In this document: positions 34,001-42,111 of the stretch, one piece after another
How the letters are laid out: each line of letters starts with the position of its first letter
Position numbering within the stretch: the stretch's first letter is position 1
From: JBMYYR01 sp049609625
Lineage (GTDB): Bacteria > Bacteroidota > Bacteroidia > Flavobacteriales > CAJXXR01
Reading direction: 5' to 3'
DNA length: 42,525 bases
Assembly (NCBI GenBank): GCA_049609625.1
Contig: JBMYYR010000011.1
Span: forward strand, 1 to 42,525
Notes under the pieces: generated by a model
The model's database searches: none
Told to the model about the DNA's origin: nothing
What the model saw: only the letters and a program-made list of their open reading frames with translations
Translations under genes and position numbers: made by a program

Positions 34001-34053
34001 AATACAAGCCAACCGATAATACGGTTCCATTTATTGAAAAACTCAGTGTTCAT
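31030..34053 (-). CDS. DUF2723 membrane glycosyltransferase (GT117-like)
   Basis: 1007 residues. The N-terminal DUF2723 region shows the conserved luminal motif TSLWDCGEYIATAYKLEIGH directly followed by PPGAPLF, then roughly ten membrane segments to about residue 560. A soluble middle follows (PNALIFTMGDNDTFPLWYLQ, TDVRVVNLSLLNTDWYIHQL) and a C-terminal TPR-like helical part (RLANALIRDKKYDQAIEVLD). DUF2723 proteins resemble protein O-mannosyltransferases and are classed in CAZy family GT117; substrates are not well established. In Bacteroidota they are large, conserved and usually single genes like this one. A candidate -7 box lies about 80 bp upstream. Confidence 0.88.
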   Translation of the reverse strand: MNTEFFNKWNRIIGWLVFAIATFTYVSTVEPTTSLWDCGEYIATAYKLEIGHPPGAPLFLIIANVFSNLAAGDATQAAYYVNIMSALCSSFTILFLFWTISAFVKKVAVKTQGELSTQAIIMVLSSAAVGALCYTFSDSFWFSSGEGEVYAMSSFFTAVVFWAMMKWEEGFGTYRNDKWIVLIAFLIGLSMGVHMLNLLTIPAMTYIYYFKTKENVTLKGFLLTGVLSIVILGFVYGVFIPQVVNLSGKTELLFVNDFGLPFNSGIIFFFTILIGALVFGLNKTAKLGKYMMNTILLSFTFMLMGFSLFVILVIRSNADTPIDQNNPEDAVGLYSYLKREQYGSSPIISGQHWNSRVVKLEDGSPIYKKDKEAGKYIIKDKREATVKVYHENDLTLFPRLYNNTRDDYIRNYKRWSGYEGDGDELPTMRDNLQFFFKYQIGHMYWRYFMWNFVGRQNDFQARDNKMHGQWISGIDFIDESRVGPADNMPEYLAQNKGRNTYYFLPLIFGLIGLFFHYKSDEKSAWVISLLFFFTGIAILIYLNPPAHQPRERDYAFVGSFYAFAIWVGMGVFAIWSMLNKMIKTPALSVAVTLVSLLAVPVLMASENWDDHDRSGRYTALAAGKNYLNSCEPNALIFTMGDNDTFPLWYLQEVEGYRTDVRVVNLSLLNTDWYIHQLKRDAYLGKAIPGTMTYDQYQMGTRDFALYREDPRLKDIRLSAEQLNRFIQSDNKQSKVKLNSGKMIDYFPTKKLYIPVDVEKVKASGLVEPEDYDAILDTLEWDINTTQLQKREMIILDLIANNNWERPIQFAITISNSSRDYMFLDKYFQVEGMTFKLVPIQKKSRDQNKGFINSRHLYENLMGNKPDGTPKFEWANMNDASLYFDEATRRLVMNYRNVFARLANALIRDKKYDQAIEVLDKATEMTVHSNLEHNFYSLALAEAYYLAGADEKGRALSLSILKQFGDEYAYMSKFPKHLKANQSLEMRRNQQLLRATQGILSKYDPQAN

Positions 34054-34135
34054 AGGTCGAAAAATTTATACCTGCGAAGTTAAAAAAAAATATGAGCCTC
34101 TCTAACCATTTTATGTTTTGAAAGGAAGTTTAACT

Positions 34136-34143
34136 CAAATTTA
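34136..34143 (-). promoter_or_regulatory. Candidate -7 box TAAATTTG for the DUF2723 gene
   Basis: Minus-strand TAAATTTG matches TAnnTTTG, 82 bp from the DUF2723 ATG at 34053. A -33 TTG at suitable spacing is not evident, so support is limited. Confidence 0.3.
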
Positions 34144-34211
34144 ATTTTTCAACTTGACTAACAGACTGTTGTATGTGTTTTTTTTATTAGCCGACAGCCA
34201 AGTAAAAACCC

Positions 34212-34219
34212 TATCTTTG
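34212..34219 (+). promoter_or_regulatory. Candidate -7 box TATCTTTG for the ClC gene
   Basis: Exact TAnnTTTG match 39 bp before the ATG at 34259. It lies inside the possible TTG-initiated extension of that gene (from 34154), which argues against that longer start. Confidence 0.45.
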
Positions 34220-34258
34220 CCGCAGCAAACGAATAGACTCAACGTATTGACCCAAAGT

Positions 34259-36025
34259 ATGGACGCATTGGATTTCCGTAAACTTTATAAACAATTTCAT
34301 AGCTGGCGCATTCGGCGCATCAGTCAAAAGAATTTTATTCTGATTTTGAGTGTTTGCCTGGGTATATTTTCGGGTTTTTTGGCTGTTGCACTCAAAAATT
34401 CCACCTATTTTATTGGCGAGCATCTCCAGTCGCTCAACACAGACCGTTGGCTAGATTGGGCTTATATTATTTTTCCGATTTTAGGTATTTTCCTGAGTTA
34501 TTTACTGATTCGGCTTTTCTTTAAATCCAGACCCGAATTGGGCATTTCTGCTATTTTAGAATCCATTACCAAAACCAATGGATTTATGAAAACAAGCACC
34601 TTGTTTTCCTCCTTTTTTGGTTCAGTTCTTACGGTTGGTTTTGGAGGTTCAGTCGGGCTCGAAGCCCCTGCAGCTCATTCAGCCTCAGTATTTTCCAGCA
34701 ACCTTTCTCGATTTTTTCATCTCAACTACAAAACCCGTATGTTGATGATTGGCTGCGCGGCCACAGCTACACTTTCTGCTATTTTCAACGCGCCAATTGC
34801 GGCTTTGGTTTTTGCTTTGGAAGTCTTTATGCTCGATTTAACTACCGCTTCCATTGTTCCTTTGTTGCTCTCGAGTGCCAGCGCATCTATCACGTCCTAT
34901 TTTATTTCTTCGCCCGAACTTTCTTTTCGCTATCAACTTCAGGACGCTTTCAACCTCAGTGATTTACCTATTATTTTACTTTTAGGAATCGTGGCTGGTT
35001 TATTTTCTGCTTTTTTCAACCGACTCTATTTTTTTGTTCAACAACAGTTCGATAAACTCAAAAAATACCGATACAAAATGTTGGTTGGTGCTTTGGTTTT
35101 GAGTGTGATGATTTTTTTGTTTCCCGTTTTGTTTGGCGAAGGTTTTGATGCCATAAACGCCATGTTGTCTGGCGAAACCATCAAACTCTCTATTTTCCAA
35201 ACCGAAAACAAGAGTGTATTCCTCCTCTTGATTGCCTGCGTTATTTTCCTAAAAGCCATGGCCTGTTGTGTTACCGTTCAGGCTGGTGGAGTGGGCGGTA
35301 TCTTTGCGCCAAGCTTATTTATGGGCGCTTCTTTAGGTTATTTTTTCTCAGAATCTCTTCGGTTTTTTGGTTTAGAAACCACCAACGGGCAACTTAGTCT
35401 TTTAGGTATGTCGGCTTTGGTTTCGGGTATGCTTCATGCGCCTTTAACGGGTATTTTCTTGATTGCCGAACTCACTGGCGGTTATCAATTGTTTGTTCCG
35501 CTGATGCTTTCTTCCGCCATCGCATACCTGATTAGTAAATACGTAGAACGCCATTCCATCTACACCAAAATTCTCGAAACCAAAGGCGAACACCTTTCGC
35601 ACAACAAAGACAAATCAGTCATCAATAGACTGAAAATCAATAAATTAATAGAGAAAGATTTTCTGCCTGCGCACCTCAATATGACCTTAGGGCAATTGGT
35701 TGACATTGTTCGACTTTCAAAGCGCAATATTTTTCCAGTTTTGGATGACAACAAACATATTGTAGGCGTCATTTTGCTCGATGACATTCGCCAGATCATG
35801 TTCGATAAAGAACAATATGAACGCATCCAAGTTTCAGATTTAATGAATCCGGCGCAAGCCCAACTAGACGTCTCTTGCCACATGGAAGAAGTGATTGATT
35901 GTTTCAACAAAACAGGCGTTTGGAATATTGCCATCACACATTCCGGCGTCTATCTTGGTTTTGTTTCTAGATCTAAATTATTCAATGCCTACAGACGTAA
36001 ACTGGTTGAGTTTTCTGATGAATGA
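34259..36025 (+). CDS. ClC-family chloride channel/antiporter with CBS domains
   Basis: 588 residues from the ATG at 34259; an upstream TTG at 34154 is in frame but would include the promoter box. About ten to twelve membrane helices. The first selectivity-filter region is GFGGSVGLEAPAAHSAS, with the gating Glu in GLEAP (E148 of E. coli ClC-ec1); the second is GGVGGIFAPSLFMGASLGYF. The GSGIP-like first motif is replaced by SRPELGISAILE. Two C-terminal CBS motifs (about 455-580) include LVDIVRLSKRNIFPVLDD and CFNKTGVWNIAITHSGVYLG. It is convergent with the iron operon, with 26 bp between the genes. Confidence 0.92.
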   Translation: MDALDFRKLYKQFHSWRIRRISQKNFILILSVCLGIFSGFLAVALKNSTYFIGEHLQSLNTDRWLDWAYIIFPILGIFLSYLLIRLFFKSRPELGISAILESITKTNGFMKTSTLFSSFFGSVLTVGFGGSVGLEAPAAHSASVFSSNLSRFFHLNYKTRMLMIGCAATATLSAIFNAPIAALVFALEVFMLDLTTASIVPLLLSSASASITSYFISSPELSFRYQLQDAFNLSDLPIILLLGIVAGLFSAFFNRLYFFVQQQFDKLKKYRYKMLVGALVLSVMIFLFPVLFGEGFDAINAMLSGETIKLSIFQTENKSVFLLLIACVIFLKAMACCVTVQAGGVGGIFAPSLFMGASLGYFFSESLRFFGLETTNGQLSLLGMSALVSGMLHAPLTGIFLIAELTGGYQLFVPLMLSSAIAYLISKYVERHSIYTKILETKGEHLSHNKDKSVINRLKINKLIEKDFLPAHLNMTLGQLVDIVRLSKRNIFPVLDDNKHIVGVILLDDIRQIMFDKEQYERIQVSDLMNPAQAQLDVSCHMEEVIDCFNKTGVWNIAITHSGVYLGFVSRSKLFNAYRRKLVEFSDE

Positions 36026-36051
36026 GTTAATCAGAAGAACAACATCAGACT

Positions 36052-37098
36052 TTAATTCCAAGCCGCTTTTTCAAACACCGAAACCGCCTGTGCATTATGC
36101 TCCGAAAGCTTTGATAAATCTAAGGTGTCAGCCTTAAATTCGCCCCAAGATTGCAACAAAGCAGAAGGTTTTACTTTTGGATTTACAGGGTATTCGTAAT
36201 TACTTTCGGCATAGACGCTTTGAGCCTTTTCAGAAAGCAGAAACTCAATGAATTTCAATGCATTAGCTTTATTTGGAGCATGAGCCGTGATACCAACTCC
36301 AGAAACGTTTATGTGAGTTCCTGTGGTGTTTTGGTTCGGGAAAAACAGGGCGACACGATTTGCTGCCTCAACTTCCATTTGGTTTGGAGAATTTAGTAAT
36401 TTCCCCAAATAATAGGTGTTTATTATCGCTAATTTGCCTTCGCCCAAAGCCACTTGTTTCACCTGATCTCTGTCGTTCCCTTTTGGTGCTCTCGCCATAT
36501 TAGCTACGATGCCTTTTGCCCAACCCAAAGCTTTTTCTTCGCCCTGATGTGCAATTACAGAAGCCAAAAGCGACTGATTATAAAGGTTTTGAGAAGAGCG
36601 CACATTGATTTCTCCTTTCCATTTTTCGGAAGTTAAGTCTTCATAAGTTGATAATTCCGATGGATCTACCAAAGCCGTATCATAGGCAATTACTCTAGCT
36701 CTTTGCGTAAGCGCTACCCAGAAATTCTCGCTGTCTTTTAAATGTTTTGGAACTGTTTTTTCTATAAACGACGACTCAAAAGGCTGTAATAAATGAAGTG
36801 ATTTTGCAAAACCTAATCGCCCAGCATCTACCGTGATGAGCAAATCTGCATCTGTCGTTTTGCCTTCGGCTTCCAGTAAAGCAATAAGCTTATCGGCTTT
36901 GTCTTTTTTGACATTCACTTTTATACCTGTTTGATTTTCAAATTGTTGAATCAGCTGTTTATCCGCATCATAAAATCGATGAGAATAAATATTCAACTCG
37001 CCTGCTGTTGATTTTTCAATAGCTTTTGGTTGTGATGTCTGTTCTTGGCAAGCCTGAAAAACAAATAGACTTGAGAGTAAAATGATAAGTTTTTTCAT
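36052..37098 (-). CDS. Fe3+-binding lipoprotein (FutA/FbpA-like)
   Basis: 348 residues. Lipoprotein signal MKKLIILLSSLFVFQAC with lipobox VFQAC (Cys17). It belongs to the extracellular solute-binding family that binds ferric iron: NIYSHRFYDADKQLIQQFEN at the start of the mature part, TDADLLITVDAGRLGFAKSL, and the C-terminal Tyr pair in AESNYEYPVNPKVKPS that coordinates Fe3+ in FbpA/FutA proteins. ABC permease and ATPase genes, which usually follow, are absent; the ClC gene follows instead. It starts 2 bp after the TonB-dependent receptor gene and is the last gene of the iron operon. Confidence 0.9.
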   Translation of the reverse strand: MKKLIILLSSLFVFQACQEQTSQPKAIEKSTAGELNIYSHRFYDADKQLIQQFENQTGIKVNVKKDKADKLIALLEAEGKTTDADLLITVDAGRLGFAKSLHLLQPFESSFIEKTVPKHLKDSENFWVALTQRARVIAYDTALVDPSELSTYEDLTSEKWKGEINVRSSQNLYNQSLLASVIAHQGEEKALGWAKGIVANMARAPKGNDRDQVKQVALGEGKLAIINTYYLGKLLNSPNQMEVEAANRVALFFPNQNTTGTHINVSGVGITAHAPNKANALKFIEFLLSEKAQSVYAESNYEYPVNPKVKPSALLQSWGEFKADTLDLSKLSEHNAQAVSVFEKAAWN

Positions 37099-37100
37099 GT

Positions 37101-39536
37101 TTATAAAACCGTTTTGATTGATAAATAAAAGTTGCGAGTAGGCGAAGGCACAATACCTGGGCCTGGATAACCCGATGCCCGACGCGTAAAATACGAGGCG
37201 TTTAGCACATTATTAGCTCCAGCGCTAAATTCCCATTTAGAGTTTCGCTTATATTTCAGGCTGAAATCCATAATTTGATAAGCAGGAATACGACCGTAAA
37301 TCGCTCTTTGATCGACAATTGTGGAATTTTCAGCGTCGGAAAATTGTTCAGAAACATAAGAATACATCAGCTGAGCTGAAACCTTAGCTTTACTAAAACT
37401 TAGTCCCGTTTTGTAGATCATTTGAGGAACTAATTCTACTTTTTTATTGTCGATAGATTGTTCTGATGAATTGACATAGCGTCCATCTTGAAAAGTTATA
37501 TTGTTGAACCACAGTAATTTATATTTTTTTTCTTTTGAATATAAATTCGTTAAATTGACTGAAACGTAAGCCTCCAAACCTTTGGTAATCGATCGAGAAA
37601 TATTGGTTTTCAATCGATAGGTTTTGAAGGTTTCTGGATGAAATTTACTCACAAAACCGATTCTATCTTGATAATTCAAATAAAATAAACTGGCATCAAA
37701 CTGGATGAGGTCTTTGAATGTGCCTCGCCAGCCTAAATCAATCGTATAACCACGTTCGTCGGTCAAATTCGAGTCAATCACAATATTTGGATTGATGGTA
37801 TAGAGGTCATTGAAATTGATGGCTCGATAGTTTTTTGAGAAATTAGAATACCATTCTAGCTTGTCATTTGGACTATAAGTCAAGCCCAAACCATATAGAA
37901 AAACCTGTCTGTTAGATTGTTTTTTAGCTTCGCTGATGAGAATGTTGTGTTCATCATTTGGATCAACTTGCTGAATAAGACCATCGGCAGAGGTTTCGAT
38001 ATGTTCAAACCTTAGGCCAGGTGTAACAGAAAATTTTTCAGAAAAACGAAAGCTGTTTTCAGCAAAAAATGCCACATTTTGACTCGGAAAATCGACAAAC
38101 GAACCTGATTGAGTCTCTTTATTATCTAATTCAAAATCAGGAGATTGACCTCTTTTTCCAAAGCCTTGTTCTTTTTTGGTCTGTCCGTGATAATAACGCC
38201 CGCCCAACAATAGAACAGAGGTGTGTTTTCGGAACTCATAGCGTTTAATAAACTTCGTTTCGTTGCCCCAATTGCTAAACGTCGATAAAATCAAATCCCT
38301 GTTAAAAGGAAAATTAGACTCGTCCCAAGAAATATCTTGAAGGTAACCCAAAGCATCTCTTTGTGCATACAAACCAAAAAATTGAGCACTCAAATGACTG
38401 TTTTCAGAGAACTGATGTGTGAGTTTTAAAGCCAATACATTCCAATTAATGCGGAACCAATTTCCACTTCTATTCGACTGACTTGGGTCGGTTTCAAACT
38501 GCACATCGGTTAGTCCACCAGGTTGTTTTGCCAAATAATTCGATTTCGAAAGCTCTAGACTAAGCTCCGTAACTGGACTTAGTTTTTGTGTGAGGCCAAC
38601 AAAAAATGTTCCTGCATCAAGTTTAGAATTTGGACGCCAACCTTGAGCTGTTTTATATTGGGCAAAACCATAATAATTCAATCCCTTTTGCTGTCCGCCA
38701 AGACTCAAAAACGTATTATACAAGTGATTAGAACCAACACTTTGCCCCAGAGTCCATTGCATTTTCTTGTCTTCAGGGCCTTTTTTCATCTTAAAATTTA
38801 GCATACCGCCAAATTGTGGTCCATATTGCAAAGACGCTGCGCCACGAATGAGCTGAATACGTTCCACCGATTCAGGTGCTGGCGTATAATAACTTTCGGG
38901 ATAACCCAAAGCATCCGCGCTGATGTCATACAAATTTTGGCGTGTATTGAAATTGGATGTCCGTTGCGGACTCAAACCTCTTGCGCCTATTTCTAATTGC
39001 AGTCCGGTTTGGTCGCTTTCCCAGATGTTTAAACCCGGAACTTCGGCAAAAACTTGCCGCGCATTATTGGTTGCTGTGTTATACAAGGTTCGATCAAGTT
39101 GGATGACTTCATTCTTTTTTCCTGTATTCAACATTGTGCCTTCTACTGATCGTAACCTGATGATACTGTTAGTGTTAGACTGAGAAGATGTTTCATCTTT
39201 TAAGACTAATTCATTGAGTTGGTATTGTTTAGGATGAAGTTTTATATTTTGATTTTGATGTGTTTCTTGGATACTAAGTCGAAGTGTTTTCGAATCGTAA
39301 GCCACATTAGAAACATGAATCTCATAGCTTCCTTTTTTCTTAAAATGGAGTTCGTAAAACCCCAAAGAATCTGTCGTGTAAAAGTGCTTATCGGATAGTT
39401 TTAGAGTTGAAAACGGAAGTGCTTTTCCCGAATATTCATCAGTAACTTTACCCGAAAGTTTGTATTGCGCATGTATATTCCCAACCAAAAGACTGAAAAA
39501 ACAACATAAAAGAAAGGTGTGTAGATTCAATTTCAC
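37101..39536 (-). CDS. TonB-dependent outer-membrane receptor (FecA-like, iron)
   Basis: 811 residues. Signal peptide MKLNLHTFLLCCFFSLLVGN ... HAQ, then a carboxypeptidase-regulatory-like domain (YKLSGKVTDEYSGKALPFST, about 25-110) typical of Bacteroidota receptors. A plug domain follows, with RQVFAEVPGLNIWESDQTGL, GARGLSPQRTSNFNTRQNLY and ERIQLIRGAASLQYGPQFGG. The rest is a 22-strand barrel, with GLRFEHIETSADG and GYTIDLGWRGTFKDL, ending NFYLSIKTVL. The plug and operon context resemble FecA-type ferric siderophore or citrate receptors; the exact ligand is unknown. It lies between the imelysin gene (15 bp) and the iron-binding lipoprotein (2 bp). Confidence 0.93.
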   Translation of the reverse strand: MKLNLHTFLLCCFFSLLVGNIHAQYKLSGKVTDEYSGKALPFSTLKLSDKHFYTTDSLGFYELHFKKKGSYEIHVSNVAYDSKTLRLSIQETHQNQNIKLHPKQYQLNELVLKDETSSQSNTNSIIRLRSVEGTMLNTGKKNEVIQLDRTLYNTATNNARQVFAEVPGLNIWESDQTGLQLEIGARGLSPQRTSNFNTRQNLYDISADALGYPESYYTPAPESVERIQLIRGAASLQYGPQFGGMLNFKMKKGPEDKKMQWTLGQSVGSNHLYNTFLSLGGQQKGLNYYGFAQYKTAQGWRPNSKLDAGTFFVGLTQKLSPVTELSLELSKSNYLAKQPGGLTDVQFETDPSQSNRSGNWFRINWNVLALKLTHQFSENSHLSAQFFGLYAQRDALGYLQDISWDESNFPFNRDLILSTFSNWGNETKFIKRYEFRKHTSVLLLGGRYYHGQTKKEQGFGKRGQSPDFELDNKETQSGSFVDFPSQNVAFFAENSFRFSEKFSVTPGLRFEHIETSADGLIQQVDPNDEHNILISEAKKQSNRQVFLYGLGLTYSPNDKLEWYSNFSKNYRAINFNDLYTINPNIVIDSNLTDERGYTIDLGWRGTFKDLIQFDASLFYLNYQDRIGFVSKFHPETFKTYRLKTNISRSITKGLEAYVSVNLTNLYSKEKKYKLLWFNNITFQDGRYVNSSEQSIDNKKVELVPQMIYKTGLSFSKAKVSAQLMYSYVSEQFSDAENSTIVDQRAIYGRIPAYQIMDFSLKYKRNSKWEFSAGANNVLNASYFTRRASGYPGPGIVPSPTRNFYLSIKTVL

Positions 39537-39551
39537 TGTATTCTAAGGTCT

Positions 39552-40664
39552 TTAATCGCCGTCGGAATCTGAGCTGGTTAATGGCACTTCTAAATAATTC
39601 CTCAGTTCTATTTTCAACATCGGAACTACTTTTTGTAAAATGGTATTCGTTTCTTCAAGTTGTGAGTTTGAGTTCTCGATTTCAACATCAAACGCATTAG
39701 AATAACTTGAAAGTGCTGACTTTGCCAAAGACAATTGCGTTAAAATAGCTTCATTCAAAGGCCCTTCAATAATATCAGACTTCGCCGAAAGTTCAATGAG
39801 TTTATCCTCAAAACCAACACCCTCTGCGCCATCCAAACTTAAACCTCGAAAACAATCAACCTGAGCCTCCAATGCCGCCAACATCAACTGAAATGAAAGT
39901 TCAGAATATAAACCTTCAACCTTTTTAGAATCTTTGTCGATAGAGACCCCAAAACTAGACGCATACCCAGCCGGAAGTGCAAATTTATCACGCTTAATAT
40001 GCTCATAATGTTCTAAATAGGCATTAAAAAGCAAAGTCAAAGATGAGGCATTTCCTGTTCCCGAATTTGAACTAAAGGTTGATTCGTAAGTTTCCCATCT
40101 GGTGTTTATAAGCTCTACTTTAGTGATCAGCACATCGATAATGGCTTTCAGATAATCACGTCGATTTTCATCCTCAAAAGAGGCCAGCAACTCTGTTGTT
40201 GTCTGGCCATCTCCATAAAGTAAGAACTCTAAAGCAGGAAAACCTTGAGCTGCATATTGGTTGGCAGCATCAAAATTTGTGTTGCCAGTTTGGATGTTGT
40301 CTTCTATCAAATCGACATCTGTTGGAAAAGTATTGGCGTGTACATCCAACAAAACATCGGCATCTTTGGCAGGACCAAAATTAAACATCGACACCGACTG
40401 CCAAAGCAAATAATTGCTTTTGAAAGCGGTTCTAAGGGCTTCAAGATTTTGTTCAGATTGCTGATTATCAAACTGTTCTACTTTCTGATTTAAAGTCGTT
40501 AAGTCTGTCAGAAAAGCAGTATAAGTCGGACGAATCCGATGTTGAGCTAGGTTTTCAAACAGGTCTTTATAATTGGTTTTTGGCTCATCCTTGCTGTTGT
40601 CGACACAAGAAAAAGCGAGAGAAAAAAACACCAAAAGACTTAATATTATGGCTTTAGAGTTCAT
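39552..40664 (-). CDS. Imelysin-like lipoprotein (peptidase M75 family)
   Basis: 370 residues. Lipoprotein signal with lipobox LAFSC (Cys20). The imelysin fold is recognised from NYLLWQSVSMFNFGPAKDAD, then QGFPALEFLLYG (about 140-151), RRDYLKAIIDVLI, and a second repeat ending VPMLKIELRNYLEVPLTSSD. In classical imelysins the central motif is GxHxxE; here it is GFPALE, with Pro in place of His. Imelysin proteins are iron-regulated and linked to iron uptake, but protease activity is doubtful for many. It sits 18 bp after the DUF4856 gene and 15 bp before the receptor gene. Confidence 0.9.
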   Translation of the reverse strand: MNSKAIILSLLVFFSLAFSCVDNSKDEPKTNYKDLFENLAQHRIRPTYTAFLTDLTTLNQKVEQFDNQQSEQNLEALRTAFKSNYLLWQSVSMFNFGPAKDADVLLDVHANTFPTDVDLIEDNIQTGNTNFDAANQYAAQGFPALEFLLYGDGQTTTELLASFEDENRRDYLKAIIDVLITKVELINTRWETYESTFSSNSGTGNASSLTLLFNAYLEHYEHIKRDKFALPAGYASSFGVSIDKDSKKVEGLYSELSFQLMLAALEAQVDCFRGLSLDGAEGVGFEDKLIELSAKSDIIEGPLNEAILTQLSLAKSALSSYSNAFDVEIENSNSQLEETNTILQKVVPMLKIELRNYLEVPLTSSDSDGD

Positions 40665-40682
40665 TTAATTAATGTTTATGTT

Positions 40683-41789
40683 CTAAAAATCAGAAGGATT
40701 CACATCGAATGCAGTTCCTAGAATAGTTTTAGCCTCTTCAATCTGACTTGGGCTAATGGTATAAAAATTAGTTCCCAAAGCAGCTAAAGCAGCGTCAATA
40801 TCAGTGTCTGTAATGGTTTTTCCTGAATTAAATTTGAGTGCTTTTATAAACGCATAAGCTTCCGATAATTTATGATTTCTCAAGGCATCATCGCCAATAT
40901 CAGCCAAAGCCCCATTCAAATAGTGAAGTCCAGCCGCTACATTGATCATTTCCCAGGCATTTCGTACATATTCGGTCGCTTCGTCTCTTTTATCATAATC
41001 TTTATTGTCGATAGCCGCACGACCATTGATAAACCCACGTTTCATCAAGTGTTTTACAGTCGGTAAATCTGCAGCAACTGTTTTTAGGAGATATTTAGAA
41101 TAAAACGCCAGTTCGCCATCGGTCTTCTTTTGTTCGATGTTATCCTCATTCAAATCTATCGGCGCAGCCAAATAGCCAAAAGCCTCATCCCAGTAATGTT
41201 GCATGGCCGTATAATCCTTGTCTACCACATTTACGGTATTGTTGGCGCCTCCAACTTTGGCCTCACTCAGGTAAACTGATGTCGCTTGATAATAGAAAAC
41301 TGAAGCCATCAAACCTTTCTCGATAAGCTGAACGGGTTCCATACCATTAGCATCAAAAAGGTAAGTTTTAGCTCCATCCGCAGAAGAAACTAAACCAGCA
41401 TTACCATTTGATCCTGAGCTAGTTGAAGTCGAAATTGAAGCTAAAGAACTCATCAAATTCTCCATATTTTGAACCTCACCAGAGAAAGTCTTGTTTTTCA
41501 ACTGTTTAGTAGGTTGATCGATGGAAAAAGGAGCGCTCGTCCAGGTGTAATTTGAGTTGGCATACATGTCCAGAAGTTGTTGTTCTGAAACAGCTTCAGC
41601 ATTGCTAACCGCTGATTTCATGTAAGTTGACAGTTCTTTAAGCATGTTAATTCTTGCCGTCTGACCACTATAACTTGCATTGGAAAAGTTATACGAATTT
41701 GGCACTGAATAATCCTTGTCATCGCCTCCACAAGAGCTCAACAAAGTTCCTAGAAGCATTATACTTCCAATCTTAATCGTATTTTTCAT
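40683..41789 (-). CDS. DUF4856-family lipoprotein
   Basis: 368 residues from the ATG at 41789 (MKNTIKIGSIMLLGTLLSSC). The frame is open to 41834, and an alternative ATG lies at 41798, but the longer start would fall in the promoter box at 41832-41839. Lipobox LLSSC; the mature part starts GGDDKDYSVPNSYNFSNASY. Family blocks are GQTARINMLKELSTYMKSA, AMQHYWDEAFGYLAAPIDL and RGFINGRAAIDNKDYDKRDE. DUF4856 proteins are often encoded beside imelysins in Bacteroidota and share a distant likeness to them; a role in iron capture is inferred from this. It is the first gene of the operon. Confidence 0.86.
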   Translation of the reverse strand: MKNTIKIGSIMLLGTLLSSCGGDDKDYSVPNSYNFSNASYSGQTARINMLKELSTYMKSAVSNAEAVSEQQLLDMYANSNYTWTSAPFSIDQPTKQLKNKTFSGEVQNMENLMSSLASISTSTSSGSNGNAGLVSSADGAKTYLFDANGMEPVQLIEKGLMASVFYYQATSVYLSEAKVGGANNTVNVVDKDYTAMQHYWDEAFGYLAAPIDLNEDNIEQKKTDGELAFYSKYLLKTVAADLPTVKHLMKRGFINGRAAIDNKDYDKRDEATEYVRNAWEMINVAAGLHYLNGALADIGDDALRNHKLSEAYAFIKALKFNSGKTITDTDIDAALAALGTNFYTISPSQIEEAKTILGTAFDVNPSDF

Positions 41790-41831
41790 TTTAAGCATCC
41801 TAATTGTTAGTTTGATGTTATTAATAAAATG

Positions 41832-41839
41832 CAAATGTA
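41832..41839 (-). promoter_or_regulatory. Iron-operon -7 box TACATTTG
   Basis: Minus-strand TACATTTG matches TAnnTTTG, 42 bp before the chosen start at 41789. It supports the shorter protein start. Confidence 0.5.
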
Positions 41840-41866
41840 AAACACACTTTAATTATTTCCTATTTT

Positions 41867-41881
41867 TATTTAAACTAAATA
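41867..41881. promoter_or_regulatory. AT-rich palindrome, possible repressor (Fur) site
   Basis: TATTTA-AAC-TAAATA: 6-bp arms around a 3-bp centre, 27 bp upstream of the -7 box of the iron operon. Its place fits a regulator of iron genes, but AT-rich palindromes arise easily here and the Fur consensus of this lineage cannot be checked by eye. Confidence 0.25.
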
Positions 41882-41889
41882 TAAATAAG

Positions 41890-42108
41890 GACAATAAAGA
41901 AAAATAACAAGTCATACAGACAACACCTAATCAAATCATTAACGACTTCAAGCCCTATTGAAATAAATTTTAAAAATATAATTCCTGTTTGGTTGTTTGG
42001 GTTTATGTATTGATTTTTGCGGAATGATTGCGATGTGATTCCGGGATATTATACCTTGAGCAGGGACAAGTCCAGCCCCTACATTAATGGCGTGACGCAT
42101 TCACAATC
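41890..42108. other. Intergenic region with a GC-richer hairpin element
   Basis: Between the iron operon promoter and the end of fmt no gene is seen. The right half (about 42020-42108) is clearly richer in G+C than its surroundings and contains the hairpin-like repeat described separately. Confidence 0.5.
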
Positions 42109-42111
42109 CTA
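42020..42111. repeat. Possible short interspersed repeat (GTAGGGGC hairpin type)
   Basis: On the minus strand it contains GTAGGGGCTGGACTTGTCCC, whose centre GGAC-TT-GTCC is self-complementary, flanked by GGAAT/ATTCC arms at 42021-42042 and GCGTGACGC at 42090-42098. The sequence resembles GTAGGGGC...-type hairpin repeats that occur scattered in many bacterial genomes; this is from memory and needs a genome-wide count. Confidence 0.35.

Noticed and set aside
34154..34258. TTG-initiated extension of the ClC gene
   Set aside because: The stretch contains a TATCTTTG promoter box and shows no ClC-like sequence; ATG at 34259 fits better.
41790..41834. Longer start for the DUF4856 protein
   Set aside because: It would begin inside the TACATTTG promoter box and place charged residues before the lipoprotein signal.
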